Shown here: piece by piece, positions 34,554-46,243 of the stretch
How the letters are laid out: each line of letters starts with the position of its first letter
How positions within the stretch are numbered: the stretch's first letter is position 1
NCBI GenBank assembly: GCA_022376515.1
Contig: WTXI01000252.1
Coordinates: 1 to 53,128, forward strand
From: Lactifluus volemus
Lineage: Eukaryota; Basidiomycota; Agaricomycetes; Russulales; Russulaceae
DNA: 53,128 nucleotides
Direction of reading: 5' to 3'
The notes under the pieces: model-generated
Databases searched by the model: none
Told to the model about the DNA's origin: nothing
Seen by the model: the letters and a program-made list of their open reading frames with translations, nothing else
Made by a program: the position numbers and the translations under genes

Positions 34554-35019
34554 CCTGCTTCGCTTCTTGCTCGATAGAACCATGACACATACAGTGTGTT
34601 CCCTTGGCTGTATGTACTTTCGTGAATGCGCGTGGGCAGAATCGTCGTTTTTCTGATTGATTGAGTCCAATGTGATATTTTTCTTTACAAGGCAAGGAAG
34701 GAATCGTTCTAGTTGGGTCCAACGAACGATTGATCAATCAAATCGACAATGCGATGCGATTGACATGGAAGGGTTGCTCCTACTCGATCTCTCCTCCCTT
34801 CTTGTCAATGTCAATGTCAATGAAAATGCCATTATGGCCTCGAGGGTTCCATTCTATTTTTTTCATCCTCGGCCACGTTTCCTGACTGCCGACTGAGCTG
34901 AGTGAGCGTCTCGTTTCCTCTCTCGTCGAGCTCTCGCTCTTTTGTATATAATCACCACACACATCCCCCCTAAAACACAATCATTCCTCTCCCTCCGTCG
35001 ATTTGATCAAAAAATTACA
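34554..35019. other. spacer between calcineurin A and the F-box-like gene
   Basis: Presumed 3' end of calcineurin A and promoter of the next gene. A TCAATG-type short repeat occurs near 34805-34822. No gene recognised. Confidence 0.4.
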
Positions 35020-36483
35020 ATGCAAAAGTGCCCCTCCGAAATTCACGCTCTCATATTTGAGCTAGCCTGTACCGATGGTGGCGCCACCGGCGTCGCACTC
35101 TCCGCCGTCTCTCGCTACGTCCGTGCGATGTCTGCGCCATATCAATGGTACACCCTTGCCGTCACTGGCACAACACAGACCGTGCGCCTTGCAGAGCGCA
35201 TTCGACACTTTTCCTTTTCCTCCTCCTCCTCCTCCTCATCATCATCACCATCATCATCACCATCATCATTATCATCACAGCCCGATCCCGTAGAGGTAGA
35301 GGGTAAGGGGAAGAAGCTCAGCGGACCTACGATCACACACTTATTCTTATCAAACCGTACTGCGCCGCGAGCCCGCGAGCTACGATACTTGGAGATGGGC
35401 GCAACGCGCGATATGGCGGAGCGCCGACGGATCGAGGCCGTGTTTAATGCAAAGGCGGATGCGTGGGCGCGCGCGGTCCGCGTACTCTTCGCGTATGCAT
35501 CGCCGACGCTTCGCACGCTCTCGATGATGTGTTATGATATACACGTCTCGCCCAACGGTCGGCTCTTCTTCTCCGATCTCAGACGATATCGCTTCCCACA
35601 TCTCGAAGAGATCTCCATTCGCGGAGGGTTCGACGCTCGTCTGAGGGATTACGATGGTACCGTGGGTAGTAGCGTCACCGTGCGACTACGCTCGGCGGCC
35701 GTCGAGGGCGTGGGTGAGGATAGAGAAGTAGAGGAGGAGGAGGAGGGGGAGGAGGAGAGGAGAGGAGATGCGAAAGGTCATGGGGGGAAGAATGGGGAAG
35801 AACCGACTTTGCCCGCGTTACGACGACTTCACCTCGCCTCGCCGATCTCGTTCGATCTCTTCTTGCAGCGTCTACGACCTCTCGCTCCGGGCCTCACACA
35901 CATTCGTCTATCCGAGCTCCTCGCATTCGACTACGACATGGTACGCGCACTCCATTCTGAACTCGCCGAACGCGGCGCCGTACCCGCACGCTTCCCACAG
36001 CTACGGGATCGACAATGGAACGCGGAACCGCGCGCCGAACCCGTCAATTGGGAACGTTACCTCCCGCCACCGGGTACGCTTCGACATTTGATCGTTCAAC
36101 CGTCACAGTTGCCACCATCGCCAGAACAGCTCTGCGGATGCTGTTCGGGTTATTACCGCGTAGACGATATGACGCGTCTGTTACGCGAGATGGCACGAGA
36201 GGCACAGTCGTCGTCGTGCGTGGAAGAAGGAGAGGAAGAAGAAGGATTCGGATCGGTGGCGTATGTGTTTTTGCCGCCAGGACCGAGACATAACGCGTAT
36301 GGGTTCGAGGAAGGATATAGAGATTGGCTCGGGCGCGCGGCTGGAGAACGTGGATGTTGGAAAGAGCGGGACCAAGTGAATATAGATGCCAAGCCCGAGG
36401 AATTGATAGGCGAGGATGGACTACGGTCGTGGGATATCAACCTGAAACGGTCGAGGAGGCCAGTCCTTGGTGGTTTCTATTAA
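35020..36483 (+). CDS. F-box-like protein, single exon
   Basis: 487 residues without introns. The N-terminus CPSEIHALIFELACTDGG followed by VALSAVSRYVRAMSAPYQW fits the degenerate F-box of basidiomycete F-box-like proteins; such proteins link substrates to SCF ubiquitin ligases. The rest shows leucine-rich spacing (TLRTLSMMC, PALRRLHL, LTHIRLSELL) without a clear repeat family. A Ser run (about residues 67-90) comes from a TCC/TCA repeat and an acidic run from GAG repeats, so both may vary in length between strains. The start is the ATG at 35020; the frame is open to 34942 but without ATG. The stop lies 44 bp before the next gene's apparent start. Confidence 0.7.
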   Translation: MQKCPSEIHALIFELACTDGGATGVALSAVSRYVRAMSAPYQWYTLAVTGTTQTVRLAERIRHFSFSSSSSSSSSSPSSSPSSLSSQPDPVEVEGKGKKLSGPTITHLFLSNRTAPRARELRYLEMGATRDMAERRRIEAVFNAKADAWARAVRVLFAYASPTLRTLSMMCYDIHVSPNGRLFFSDLRRYRFPHLEEISIRGGFDARLRDYDGTVGSSVTVRLRSAAVEGVGEDREVEEEEEGEEERRGDAKGHGGKNGEEPTLPALRRLHLASPISFDLFLQRLRPLAPGLTHIRLSELLAFDYDMVRALHSELAERGAVPARFPQLRDRQWNAEPRAEPVNWERYLPPPGTLRHLIVQPSQLPPSPEQLCGCCSGYYRVDDMTRLLREMAREAQSSSCVEEGEEEEGFGSVAYVFLPPGPRHNAYGFEEGYRDWLGRAAGERGCWKERDQVNIDAKPEELIGEDGLRSWDINLKRSRRPVLGGFY

Positions 36484-36527
36484 ACTACTACTGTTACTGT
36501 AATTTAGAGACGCTTTAGAGCCTTGCT

Positions 36528-38114
36528 ATGTCTACCTTTACTTTGATTTTGACCTCCAAGACGACCTCGACGAATCTTTCGATGCCATCTCGCTGCAAGA
36601 CCCTCCTCGTTCTATTCAAAGTAACAGCATCGAGAAGGAGCTACAACAACTGCTACCAGCTGAGGAAATCCCTCTCTCTGCCTTGGTCCGTGGTCTCCTT
36701 CCAAATTGAACCCCGTTTCCAATTAAAAGGGTACTATTAGCTCTCATCTCTCCCAGAAGCGCTCTCATATTCTCCTCTCTCACTACCCGGCTCTCATCAT
36801 CACACAATCGCACGACGAGACCTCTTCGATGCGCGTTTCCAGCTTCTGCTCAGACCGGCGATGACGCATGATGGAAGAACCATCATCACCCCCAGCGGCG
36901 CAGAGCAGCACCACCACCACAGTACTGCTGCTGATAACTCGTCTACTGATTCTGATCTCGTACCCGGGATTTATGAAGGAGGACTCAAGACTTGGGAATG
37001 TGCGCTCGATCTGGCTGCCTATCTCGATCGGGACGTGCTCGGGACGACGACGACGACGACGGGGGAAGGACAAAAAAAGACGCGGCGGACGGGTACTACG
37101 ATTCGTGGATTGCGATGGCTCGAGGCGAGTACATAACATACATTTTTTCCTGCATTACAGGTCGATCGTTGTTGACAATGTGGTAATGCGTCATACCTTG
37201 TGCTGCTGCTGCTGTTTTTACGAGCAGTTGGGCTGTGGGACGGCGGTACCTACACTTTTATTCTTAGATCACCTCTTTGCCTTTCTCGCTTCCGACTCAC
37301 TACTACCTTCTGGCGGTGGAAATGGCGAGGGCGACGACGACGACGACGTGCCGCTGTTGCATACCGAAATCCACCTACAAGACTACAATCGTTCCGTACT
37401 CGAGCTCGTCACGTTCCCAAATATCCTTCTCGCATGGTGTTCGTACCAATCTTCTTCTTCTTCTGCCGCTTATTCTCCCCCCCTACCGTTGGCGAGAGAT
37501 CTTATTCTAAAAAAAAAAAAAATTTAATAGACATGTCGCCGCTCTCGGCAGAATATCGCTCGTCGACGACGATCGACCTAGACCTAGACCTAGACCCAGA
37601 CTCATCAAACTCGGACCCAGACTCGGCGGTCGATGACGGTCGTCGTCGTCGTGGTCCAGGGGCAATCACCGTGTCAGAAGCGTTACTCTCCGCTTTTAGA
37701 GCGTCGCTCGAAGCGTACAGAGTACACTTACGTTTCTTTGCTGGTAGCTGGTCCACATCCCTACACGAACTCCTCTTTCTTCCTCCTCCTCCTCCTCCAC
37801 TACCACCACCACTGGCAGAGTCGTCCGAGTCGTCTACACCACGCCCGTACGATATCGTGCTTGCGAGCGAGACCATATACCGTTCCGAGACTCTCGACGC
37901 GTTTATTGGTCTGTTGCGCGCTGCGACTACGATGACGAGAAATGTGCCGGGACCTCCTTCATTGTCCCTCGTTGCGGCCAAGGTGCTCTACTTTGGTGTT
38001 GGCGGCGGAGTGGAGGGGTTCGTACGTGCTGTCGAAGCAGAGGGCGGTGTAGTGCGCACTGTATGGGAACACCGGGAGGGCGTCGGACGTCGGATCATGC
38101 GCATCGAATGGTAG
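36528..38114 (+). CDS. protein histidine N-methyltransferase (METTL18/HPM1-like)
   Basis: Seven-beta-strand methyltransferase that in yeast (Hpm1) and humans (METTL18) modifies a histidine of ribosomal protein uL3. Family blocks: an acidic N-terminus (DLQDDLDESFDAI), ARRDLFDARFQLL, LVPGIYEGGLKTWECALDL, the SAM site LELGCGTAVPTL, IHLQDYNRSVLELVTFPNILLAW, LRFFAGSWS, YDIVLASETIYR. Model: exon to 36692, then 36757-37124, 37228-37438 and 37531-38114. The second intron has a GC donor (GCGAGT). The first exon is the weak point: the coding frame has no ATG, and the ATG at 36528 is one base out; a single extra T in the TTT at 36542-36544 would give MSTFTFDFDLQDDL. Family call is firm; the start is not. 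Confidence 0.82.
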
Positions 38115-38182
38115 ATGATACAATCTGTAATACAAAACGAGAATGTCCCCAAAATCCCAATATTATAGGTCAAAAATATAAT
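38115..38182. terminator. 68-bp convergent 3' ends
   Basis: Stop codons of the histidine methyltransferase gene (+) and the next gene (-) are 68 bp apart. The interval is AT-rich (ATATAATTTATATATC). The two transcripts probably overlap at their 3' ends. Confidence 0.5.
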
Positions 38183-39981
38183 TTATATATCTTTCAAATG
38201 CGCAAACGGGTTCCATACTTCTGAAGAACCCTCATTGCCCCTTTGAGTTACCGGTATCCTATACTTCCCTTTCCCCTTTTCTTTCTTCCCGTCTCCGCCC
38301 TTCTTATTACCACCACCATGACTCTGACTCTGACCCTGCACGGCTCGGCCCTCGACCCCATCAGCCTCTTCGGCCGCAGCGCTCTGCAACCCACGCTCCG
38401 TTAAACCCAGCAATCGCCGCGCTGCCCTCGCGACGCGATACCGCGTCCGAACGCGCGCCGGTGCGGGCGTCAGACTTGGCAGACTGCGCGCTGGCGAGGG
38501 TGACGAAGCGTTTGTGGTGCTGCTGGTCTGTTTGTGTTTAGGCCGAGATGATGATAATGATAAGGAGGTGGTGGAAGAGCCTGCCACGGGAAGGAGAAGG
38601 GAGAGTGAGGTCGCGCTGCTCGTGCTCGTGCGGGGTCCCCTGGTGTAGTAGGGCATCGTTGAAGACCGACGGGTGTTTCTCGTAGGTGAGGATGAGGAGG
38701 CGGGGGTGGCACGGATGGGCGAGGAGGGTGAGGGCGGGACGGATGGAGAGGGAGAGGGAGAGGCGGACGAGGCGGACGAGGACGATATCGCGCGGGCGCG
38801 CACGAGCGAGAGGAAGCGATGGAAGGCGCCCATGTGGTTCCACACGCGGGTGTTGAGACCTCCATCAAAGTCGTCTTCATCTGAGGAGGACCCGTTCCCG
38901 TCGTCGTCGTCGATGTCCGTGTCGCCTGGTCCATCCGACGGCCGCGTAGCAGCGCGACGCTTGTATGCTGGGAAGATGCGCGGAGCTGGAGTGGGTAAGG
39001 GAGTTGGGAGAGCATCTGGGTCGGAAGAAGAACGTGGAGGTGGAAGATCGATATGCGCGGCACCATAGGCGCGGAAGACGAAGGGCATGTTGCCGACGCC
39101 TTTGCGATGCGGCACTGTCTGCGTGTTCAACGTGATATGGACAACCGTTTTATCGTCATGGTTCTTCAAAAATTGCAAGTCAATATTATAAAGATAGGTG
39201 AGAGACGGGGGAGGCGCACATAGACGATTGCGCGCTTCGGGTCGCGCGAGCGCACTTCCCATACATGACCGAGCGTAAAGTCATCCTCGCCTTCCCATCG
39301 CCAGCTTGCGTCCTCCTCCTCATCTTCGAGGTCCTCTTCACCCTGCCCCTGCGCATCGGCGGCGGCTATAAGATCGGCGAGGGAGCGCGATGAGTAGTAC
39401 GGATCCCGTGCGCGAGACAACTTTACTCGCACCCTGCCGCGTGAAATTTCACCCCGAGGTCTGGTCGATATGCCATGGTGAACAACAAAGAGATGGCCAG
39501 GCGGACGAGGTGCGGCAGCGGGATCGCCAGAGAATAGAAAAAGGATGAGAGCGTGTAGATGACGGAATGTATATGAAAGGGGGACCTGCACGATGCGATA
39601 GGTACCCTCGCAAGCGTACCCTGCAGCCGCGGGATTCTTAAGACGGACTGCACCAGGAGAGGGAGAAGAATCTGGGGGTGTAGGCCAGGGAGGGGGTTTT
39701 GAGGGAAGAACATCTGATGAGGTGATGAGCTGAAAACGGAGGGCTATATGTTTAGAAAATGGAGTGGCTTTGGGAAGGGTGAGGTTATTGACGCGTCGTT
39801 TGAGACCAAGGGGGTTCGTAGGTGAGTCTGCAGGAGTAGAATATATCGATGGAGTGTAGGGCGTTGAAAAGGCCGAGCTAGCGGTTGAACGCGAAGCGGG
39901 TGTAGAAGTATGAAACCTTTTCAACGGCGACGAGGATGGTGAAGATTGTTCAATCTGAGTAAAACTACGTTTTTTTGACAT
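38183..39981 (-). CDS. conserved fungal protein, possibly pRiA4b ORF-3-like fold
   Basis: Two exons, 39981-39220 and 39163-38183, with a 56-bp intron in phase 0; 580 residues. The ordered part runs from about residue 75 to 300 (HIALRFQLITSSDVL, YRIVQVPLSYTFRHLHALIL, HLFVVHHG, EDDFTLGHVWEVR, KTVVHITLNTQTV). The VPLSYTFRHLH and DDFTLGHVWE pieces recall the plasmid pRiA4b ORF-3-like domain, but this is a weak impression. The rest is Ser/Pro-rich and low complexity with a Lys-rich end (KKEKGKGKY). The N-terminus KKRSFTQIEQSSPSSSPLKR could be a nuclear signal. No enzyme motif was seen. The acidic tract GEEDLEDEEEDASW lies in the middle. Gene reality is well supported by the clean splice and open frames; function is unknown. 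Confidence 0.7.
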
Positions 39982-40070
39982 TGTTTTTTTTACAGAGTCA
40001 AAAAAAAGAAAAGATGAGACGCGTAAATGACTGAGTCACGTGTATCGTGGTAGACCCTAACCCGAGTTGA

Positions 40071-41540
40071 CTACTGCCTCGTTTCTGATAGAAACTTCCT
40101 TCGTGGCGTGCAGAGGTAGAGTGCCCTACACCCTGTATCTACAATTTCTGTCGCGTGTACAACAATTGAGCAGCAAACGTGTCGCTCCACCGCGAGTGTG
40201 CATTCTCGTACTTGTTTCATCCACTCGATCATATCACTAGTGGCCAAGGGCCTTACCCCCCCCTCGCCCTTCTGAACTGTGCTGTGAGACATCCCTGCCA
40301 AGTTAACAACTTTACGCCCTACAATCAATCTGGCTTCCTGGATTACTTTTTTTTCCGATGGCGTTTCAGCCAAAAACACGTTCCCTCCCTCCAGCTAGAT
40401 CACCTCAACTCATTTTTAATCTTGCTTGCCTTCGCTAGGTGTTACCGGTTTCCGTTTTCTCCGACCACATTGCAACCCAAGTTAGCTAGACCTGTATATC
40501 CACTCGGTCAATTCCATATGGTTCGACTCTCGCTACTGTAGCTCCATCATGCCCAGGCCTAATTTCCCCAGGGCCAAGCCCCTGTAGACGTAATTTGTTC
40601 GCCAGCCGTCGAGCGCCTGTTACTGTACGCCAACCCCCTTCTCTGGAAATCCTTTCTTTTCTCGCCTTCTCAGAAACAGCCTCTGACGTAGCTATTTCTC
40701 CAAACGCCGCTGCGTTGCCTCCCACGAGGAACAACTCTCTCGTAACTCCTACTCCCCCCCCTCCCTTGAACGTCTTTCGGGGTCTTCATTCGCTTCATCG
40801 ACACCTTCTCTTCTTCCCCCCAATGTGCGCAAAATCCGACGGACCGTATCAAATCTCCTCGCCTAGGTATTTGAATAATTAGCCGCCCAATCCGTTCCCT
40901 TCTCTTCAATTTCCATTTTACCTCTCCTTCTGGTCCACCTAATTTCCCTCTGCAAACAAGTCACGCAGCGGGAATGCTTCGTTGTTGAATACCCAAGTTC
41001 AGAAAATCGATAACCCCCCTCGTTCGGATACGATTCGGTTGCCTCAACCGCCTTCATGATTATCTATGACAGGGCATCAAATATTGCCCGCAACGTCATC
41101 CTGGAACTTTCTCTTTCTGTCCCATCAGAGGGCTCGCTCCCCAATGAGCACCCCCCTTGGCTAGCTTCTTTTGTATCATACTCATCTGGAGCTGCAAGGA
41201 AATGAATTCCCCCTTGGGTTATCTGTCCGGCAAATCGCAGACAGGTCGGCAAGTCACGTAGATGCGAGTGCCTTGATCGCTGGGAGAGCTCTAGTGAGTA
41301 AATCCATCAACCACCAACGACTGGACAGGGCGGGGGACCTGGCCGGTCGGTATTCTTGTACGAGACCGAGCTGGGCTTCTTCGTGCGCTGCCTCATTTTG
41401 CATTGATCCCTCGAGCTCGTGAGAGCAAAGCGTCGAGACTGTTCCACCAGAAGAGACACGTAACAGACACATCCCTGGGCTAGAATATCGCGCCAATTCA
41501 AACGTAAAAAGCTTTTTTTCTGTAAGAAAAAGAAACATTC
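40071..41540 (-). pseudogene. decayed coding-like sequence of unknown origin
   Basis: The minus strand has a chain of open pieces that look protein-like but are broken by frame changes and stops: 41538-41254 (LLTRALPAIKALAST), 41252-41064 (LPTCLRFAGQITQGGIHFLA), 41057-40863 (TKHSRCVTCLQREIRWTRRR), 40734-40486 and 40379-40071 (EARLIVGRKVVNLAGMSHST). Breaks occur at a TAG near 41062, a TAG near 40864 and a G-rich run near 40755. I do not recognise the family; a retroelement relic is one possibility, a multi-exon gene another. Confidence 0.3.
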
Positions 41541-44500
41541 CTTATGCCCAAAAACTTTGATGTGGATACCATTCGACGACAAAGACTGCCTCATTAAGCT
41601 GTAAAATTTGAATGATTCATTCATGCAAATGCAGATGGCTCCTTTCGTTGTTGTTTTCCACAACAAGTAAACCCCCAGTCAAACTCAATCACACCCTTTT
41701 TTTTTTCCGGTGAAAATGGAGAATCGATGGCTTACTTTTATGCTGCTGAATGATGATCGTCCCTGGTGGCGGGGAATCCCGTACGTCGAGAAACAACACA
41801 CGGTTCCTTATCAGATCTTACGCGCTACTGTGTATTGTATTGTATGGAGTGAATGGCACACCTGTATTTGATTTATTTTTTTAAATCACCCTTCTCAAAA
41901 TTCAACCGCGAAGCCACCCTATCGAAGAATGGGATGCGCCATGGGGGGACCGCTCGTCCGCACGGCCCGGATTATGTTGCCTGTTGGTGCACAATCTTCT
42001 AACATTCTTTTTTTTGATAACTCGCCGGGATATAATGCATTTTATCACTTATGATCACATCCATCCATCATTCTGTGTGCCTAAAAGTGCGTTTTGCGAA
42101 AAACGAGAACAAAGGAAGGCACCACCCCGGTGGTTTATTAGGTTAAATTTCAAGTTCCCTCCCCCCGCCCCTCCTCGGTCCGTTGTTTTTTTTTTTGACC
42201 TTACCCCACAGCACTCCGGCACAAAACAAACGCCGACTGGTTCAAAAAAGGTCATCAAGGGTGTGGTGGGGGGTACAAGTGGAGTTTTTTTATTGATCAG
42301 CACCTTTTTAGCGCAGGGCTAGCCATAACTTTACAAAAGTAAAAAAAACAGTTTACCGTGAACTTGTGCGCGCGCTCTAGTGGAGAAGCTTTTTTCCTAA
42401 ATGCAACCGAAACAAAACCCTCACTCTGTCGCAGCCGAAAAGACGTAAACGAGCGTACGTCATTTGTCGTCGTTCGTCGTTAATGCGACCCGGGTAGATC
42501 GCGTCATCATACAAATTACACACAAGTGAAATTGCCTCGCGCCCTCCGAGCCGACATGTTGATATATATATGTATGTACAATTTCAAAGGTTCTTCTTCT
42601 TCTTCCAACGCCAATAGGTTACCCCAAAAGAATCGAGAGAGGGAAGCGAGACGCCCGACGGGTACTAGCACTGCCAGAGGCAGGCAGAGGCAGCACGGTC
42701 AGAAATCATGCGGGGTTGTTGGGTAAATTCCTCTTGGCTTTTTCCAAACCCCAAGAGTTCAACGTTCAACACACAACATATTAGCCTATGATGACTTGTT
42801 CCATTTTCAGGTTCAGGCCCAGGTGTGCCCAAAACTCCACTCCACGTGGAAAGGCACCAAAGGTCGCACATTCTCGCAATTTCCACACACTGCCACACGA
42901 CTCACACGCCTATCAACGTCAACGCGTGGGGCGGTCGAGTGGGGCGGTGGGGGAGGGTGGAAGGAAGACGTAGAACAAAGGGGGGGAGAGGACCCCGACA
43001 ACTGGGCGGGCGCCGACGTGTGTGAACTCTCCAGGCCCGGGTGAGTGGGGTGTAATGGCCAATCAAAGGTACTGTATGGAAATACTAGTAGGCCCCCGCT
43101 CCCTATTGCCTATCTAGGCGATCGTCCCTCGAAAGAGCGACGTACCTTCCACAAGTGGCAAGTGGGTGATGATAGTCGTTTTTTTTTTAAGCAGTGAGGC
43201 ACGCGCGCGCGCGAAAGAACCTATTACGGGGCTATCATCGGGAACCGGAACTTGGGTTTTCTGCACCGGTAAACAAGTATATAAAAAGATATATGTTCGC
43301 GCCCTCTTGTGCGTTAGGACCGCGGGGGTGAGGGAGTTCGGGCCCGGATCCAATCACGGTTGCCAGGCGCCAGGGTGGTCGTGGCCCCCCGGGTTCGGCG
43401 AACTTGAACCATTCGGTCTCCTTAGGAATTTCTTCCCCGGTGTTGGCTCGCCTACGGTGTGATGTGTGATTGCCAGTGGTGGTAAAGGCTTTTTTTTTCG
43501 ATACGGGGCGATTCGGCTTTTGGGGGCGACAAAGATAAAAAGAAAGGCTTAGCCAACGCGATTGTGAACAAGCGCCGAAAGGAAGCGTTATCATTGATCA
43601 TGATGACTGAAGTGCATGCTGTATATTATAGGCGAGAAGGTTGCTGCACAGAACGGTTAACGTCATGTTTTAAAAAAAAAGCGGTTATCTCGGGGTGTCC
43701 GTGAGGTGTGGAAGGGTGGAGATTTTTCTTGCGTGCTTACCTGCATGCTTTCATGACGCCGGATTAAGGTGTTGGTGATGTCGAATTTACTAACTACATA
43801 TCATACGAAACAAAACAACCAAAAAAAACCCACCCCGATTGAAAGATTCCGATTCAATGACGAGGACAAGTTTCGAACGAACAATAAAAAGGTTTTTATT
43901 TTCACCGTTCAGTCAACGGGGGTGCGAAACAATCTCACTTTATTGTGTGAAATGGGCTTCGAATTGAGTAGGTCGGTCCCCCAGTGGTGTACTAAGTCGG
44001 AAGAATGTTTCCGGATCTGATTCGACTTTGCTGCTAGCTTGACTAGTACCGAGACTTATGTGATGGATGGATGGGATCATGCATCGTGGCTTGCCTGCCC
44101 TGCCTGCCTGGACCAGTGCCCAGTGCCCTACCCTGTAGTATACCATACGTTTGTTGATCACACACACAACACTCGCCATTAACGCAAAATACAGGACCCG
44201 CGCAGCACGGTACATTCTGTCAGATAGAGCCAAGCGAAAGCATGAAAACTCGATAAATACAGTCCGAAACGCCAAGAACAAACGAAAATTCTACTTTGGC
44301 CAAACCGGGCCTTTTGACCTTCCTCATTTAAATAAATACCGTAAAACAAAAAAAAAGTCAGTCAGACGGTCCCTTTTACTTTGAACACTCGTGTTTCCCG
44401 GAGACCGCGGAACAGCAAAGAGAAAAAAAAACAATTGTCACAAACTGGCACACCTGGTGGTGACAAATTTAAAAAAAAAGTAGGACTTGGGTAAAAACAA

Positions 44501-46243
44501 GCAGGCCAAAATTAAAAGCCGAAGGTTCGGTCCGACAACCGAAGTGGAGATGGCAGCAGCATGGTTTCTATGTAGCGCTGGTACTGTAGCAGGTATATGC
44601 GGGACGGCGGACAAAAGAAAGCAAGCCGCAATTGAGCGCTTCTTTTGCAAGTTTGTTGTCGTACGCTGCTTCGGCTTTTCACGTCCGAACAGGAAGGGAC
44701 CGGAGCTCCTATCCTGATCCTAAAAGAAAAAGGCGCCCATGCGACCCCTCTCTCTCTCTCTTGGGGTTCGGGCCAAAGATGACGCAACGCAATAGTTTTG
44801 CCGAAGAGGGTTGACAAGTCTATCAAATCACAAAGGGAAAAAAAAAACATGCAGTTATCTATCGTTATCATGCATACACCACACGGAGAACGCGTTTTTT
44901 TCAAATTAAAACCTACAGCCTTTTGTGAAACTGGCGCTAAAAATTGAACTAGTACTACTTGACCATACGACAGTTACAAAAAGTGCGGTTGAAGCAGCAA
45001 GGTTCTCAAACATACAACACATCAATTCGTAGCGTGCAGGTCCTCAGACACTCATCGATCGCTCACCGCCACCCAGGGCTCAACAGGGTCGAGCGACAAG
45101 ACAAAGCAAGGAGAGGTACCAATGGAGAGCCACTGCCACTAGCCACTGTTCCTCCTTCCCTCCGAGTCCATTCTCTCTCTCTCACGCTCTCTTTGAGGAT
45201 TCTTGATTTGCCGCGGGTCCACCGATCGATAAACTAAAACTAAAACTCCACACACCTTTTGCTCCACCACAGAAAAAAATCAAGATCCAGGGGGGGGCAC
45301 CACCCATCGCAACAATCGGGCCGAATGAAAAAAAAAAAGAGCTAAATCAGTAATAAAAATGGGCAATATGTACATGCTTTTTTTTTTCTCATTCTCTTAC
45401 CGTTCCGATCCCCATCATCATTAAGTTATATTGAGGTTCCAGGGATGTTTGAGAGAAAGAAAGGTACCGTGTTGGGATTACGCCACAGCTCCACCACACC
45501 CAGCCAAGGGAGAGTGAGAACGTTCAAGGGTTGGCAAAGACTCATCCATCCATCAGTGTCGTAAGCTTTGGTGTCGAGGCCCGGTTCAAATACAGTAAAA
45601 AAACTGTCGCGACTACTCCGCGGGAAAGGACAAGCAGTAATCAGTTATGACCAAAGCAGGTACCTGGGGAACTGGCAAAGGATGCCCGACCAACTCTCCT
45701 CTCCCCCTTTTTTTCATTAGAACTTTCGATCTTTTATTGGATAAAACTTCTTCGGGATGTATACGTACAACACGGGTCCGGCCTTCTTCCCGACTCTCTC
45801 CCCTCCTTTCCCCCCCCAAATCTCTGTCACTCTCCTCCGTGGCGGGAAATGGCATATATGCCGGTTATAGGTTAGGTAGCGCATCATGAAAGAAAACGTA
45901 ACGGGGAAGAAGGAACGACAAGATGATATTGGGGATACGTCAGTAAAGGAGGACGGAAGGCCGCAATGGAGATGCCGTTGTCATGGTTATTATAGACGAT
46001 GAGGGCCAAGCCAAAGAGTAGGGAGAGTAAAAAGGAGATAAAGTGAGCAAGAGGTTGGTAACACTACTGGCACAGCGAAGACAGGCGGAAATAGATAAAT
46101 AAGAAGAACAAAAGGGAGAGTGACGTACAACGTTAAGTGTGGTGATGGTACAGCGGCAAAAGTCTCGGCCGCGTGGAACGAATTCGAATGATGAGGGAAT
46201 TTTGGGGCATGTGGGGTCATCCAAAGATAGCGCCAAGGGGCCA
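41541..46243. other. long gene-free interval
   Basis: No supported gene over 4.7 kb. It is rich in homopolymer tracts (runs of 7-12 A or T near 41700, 42190, 43180, 43490, 44410, 44470, 45325 and 45380) and short GC-rich islands. It lies downstream of the bHLH gene. Confidence 0.5.
44748..44761. repeat. CT microsatellite
   Basis: Short (CT)n run in the gene-free interval. Confidence 0.8.
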
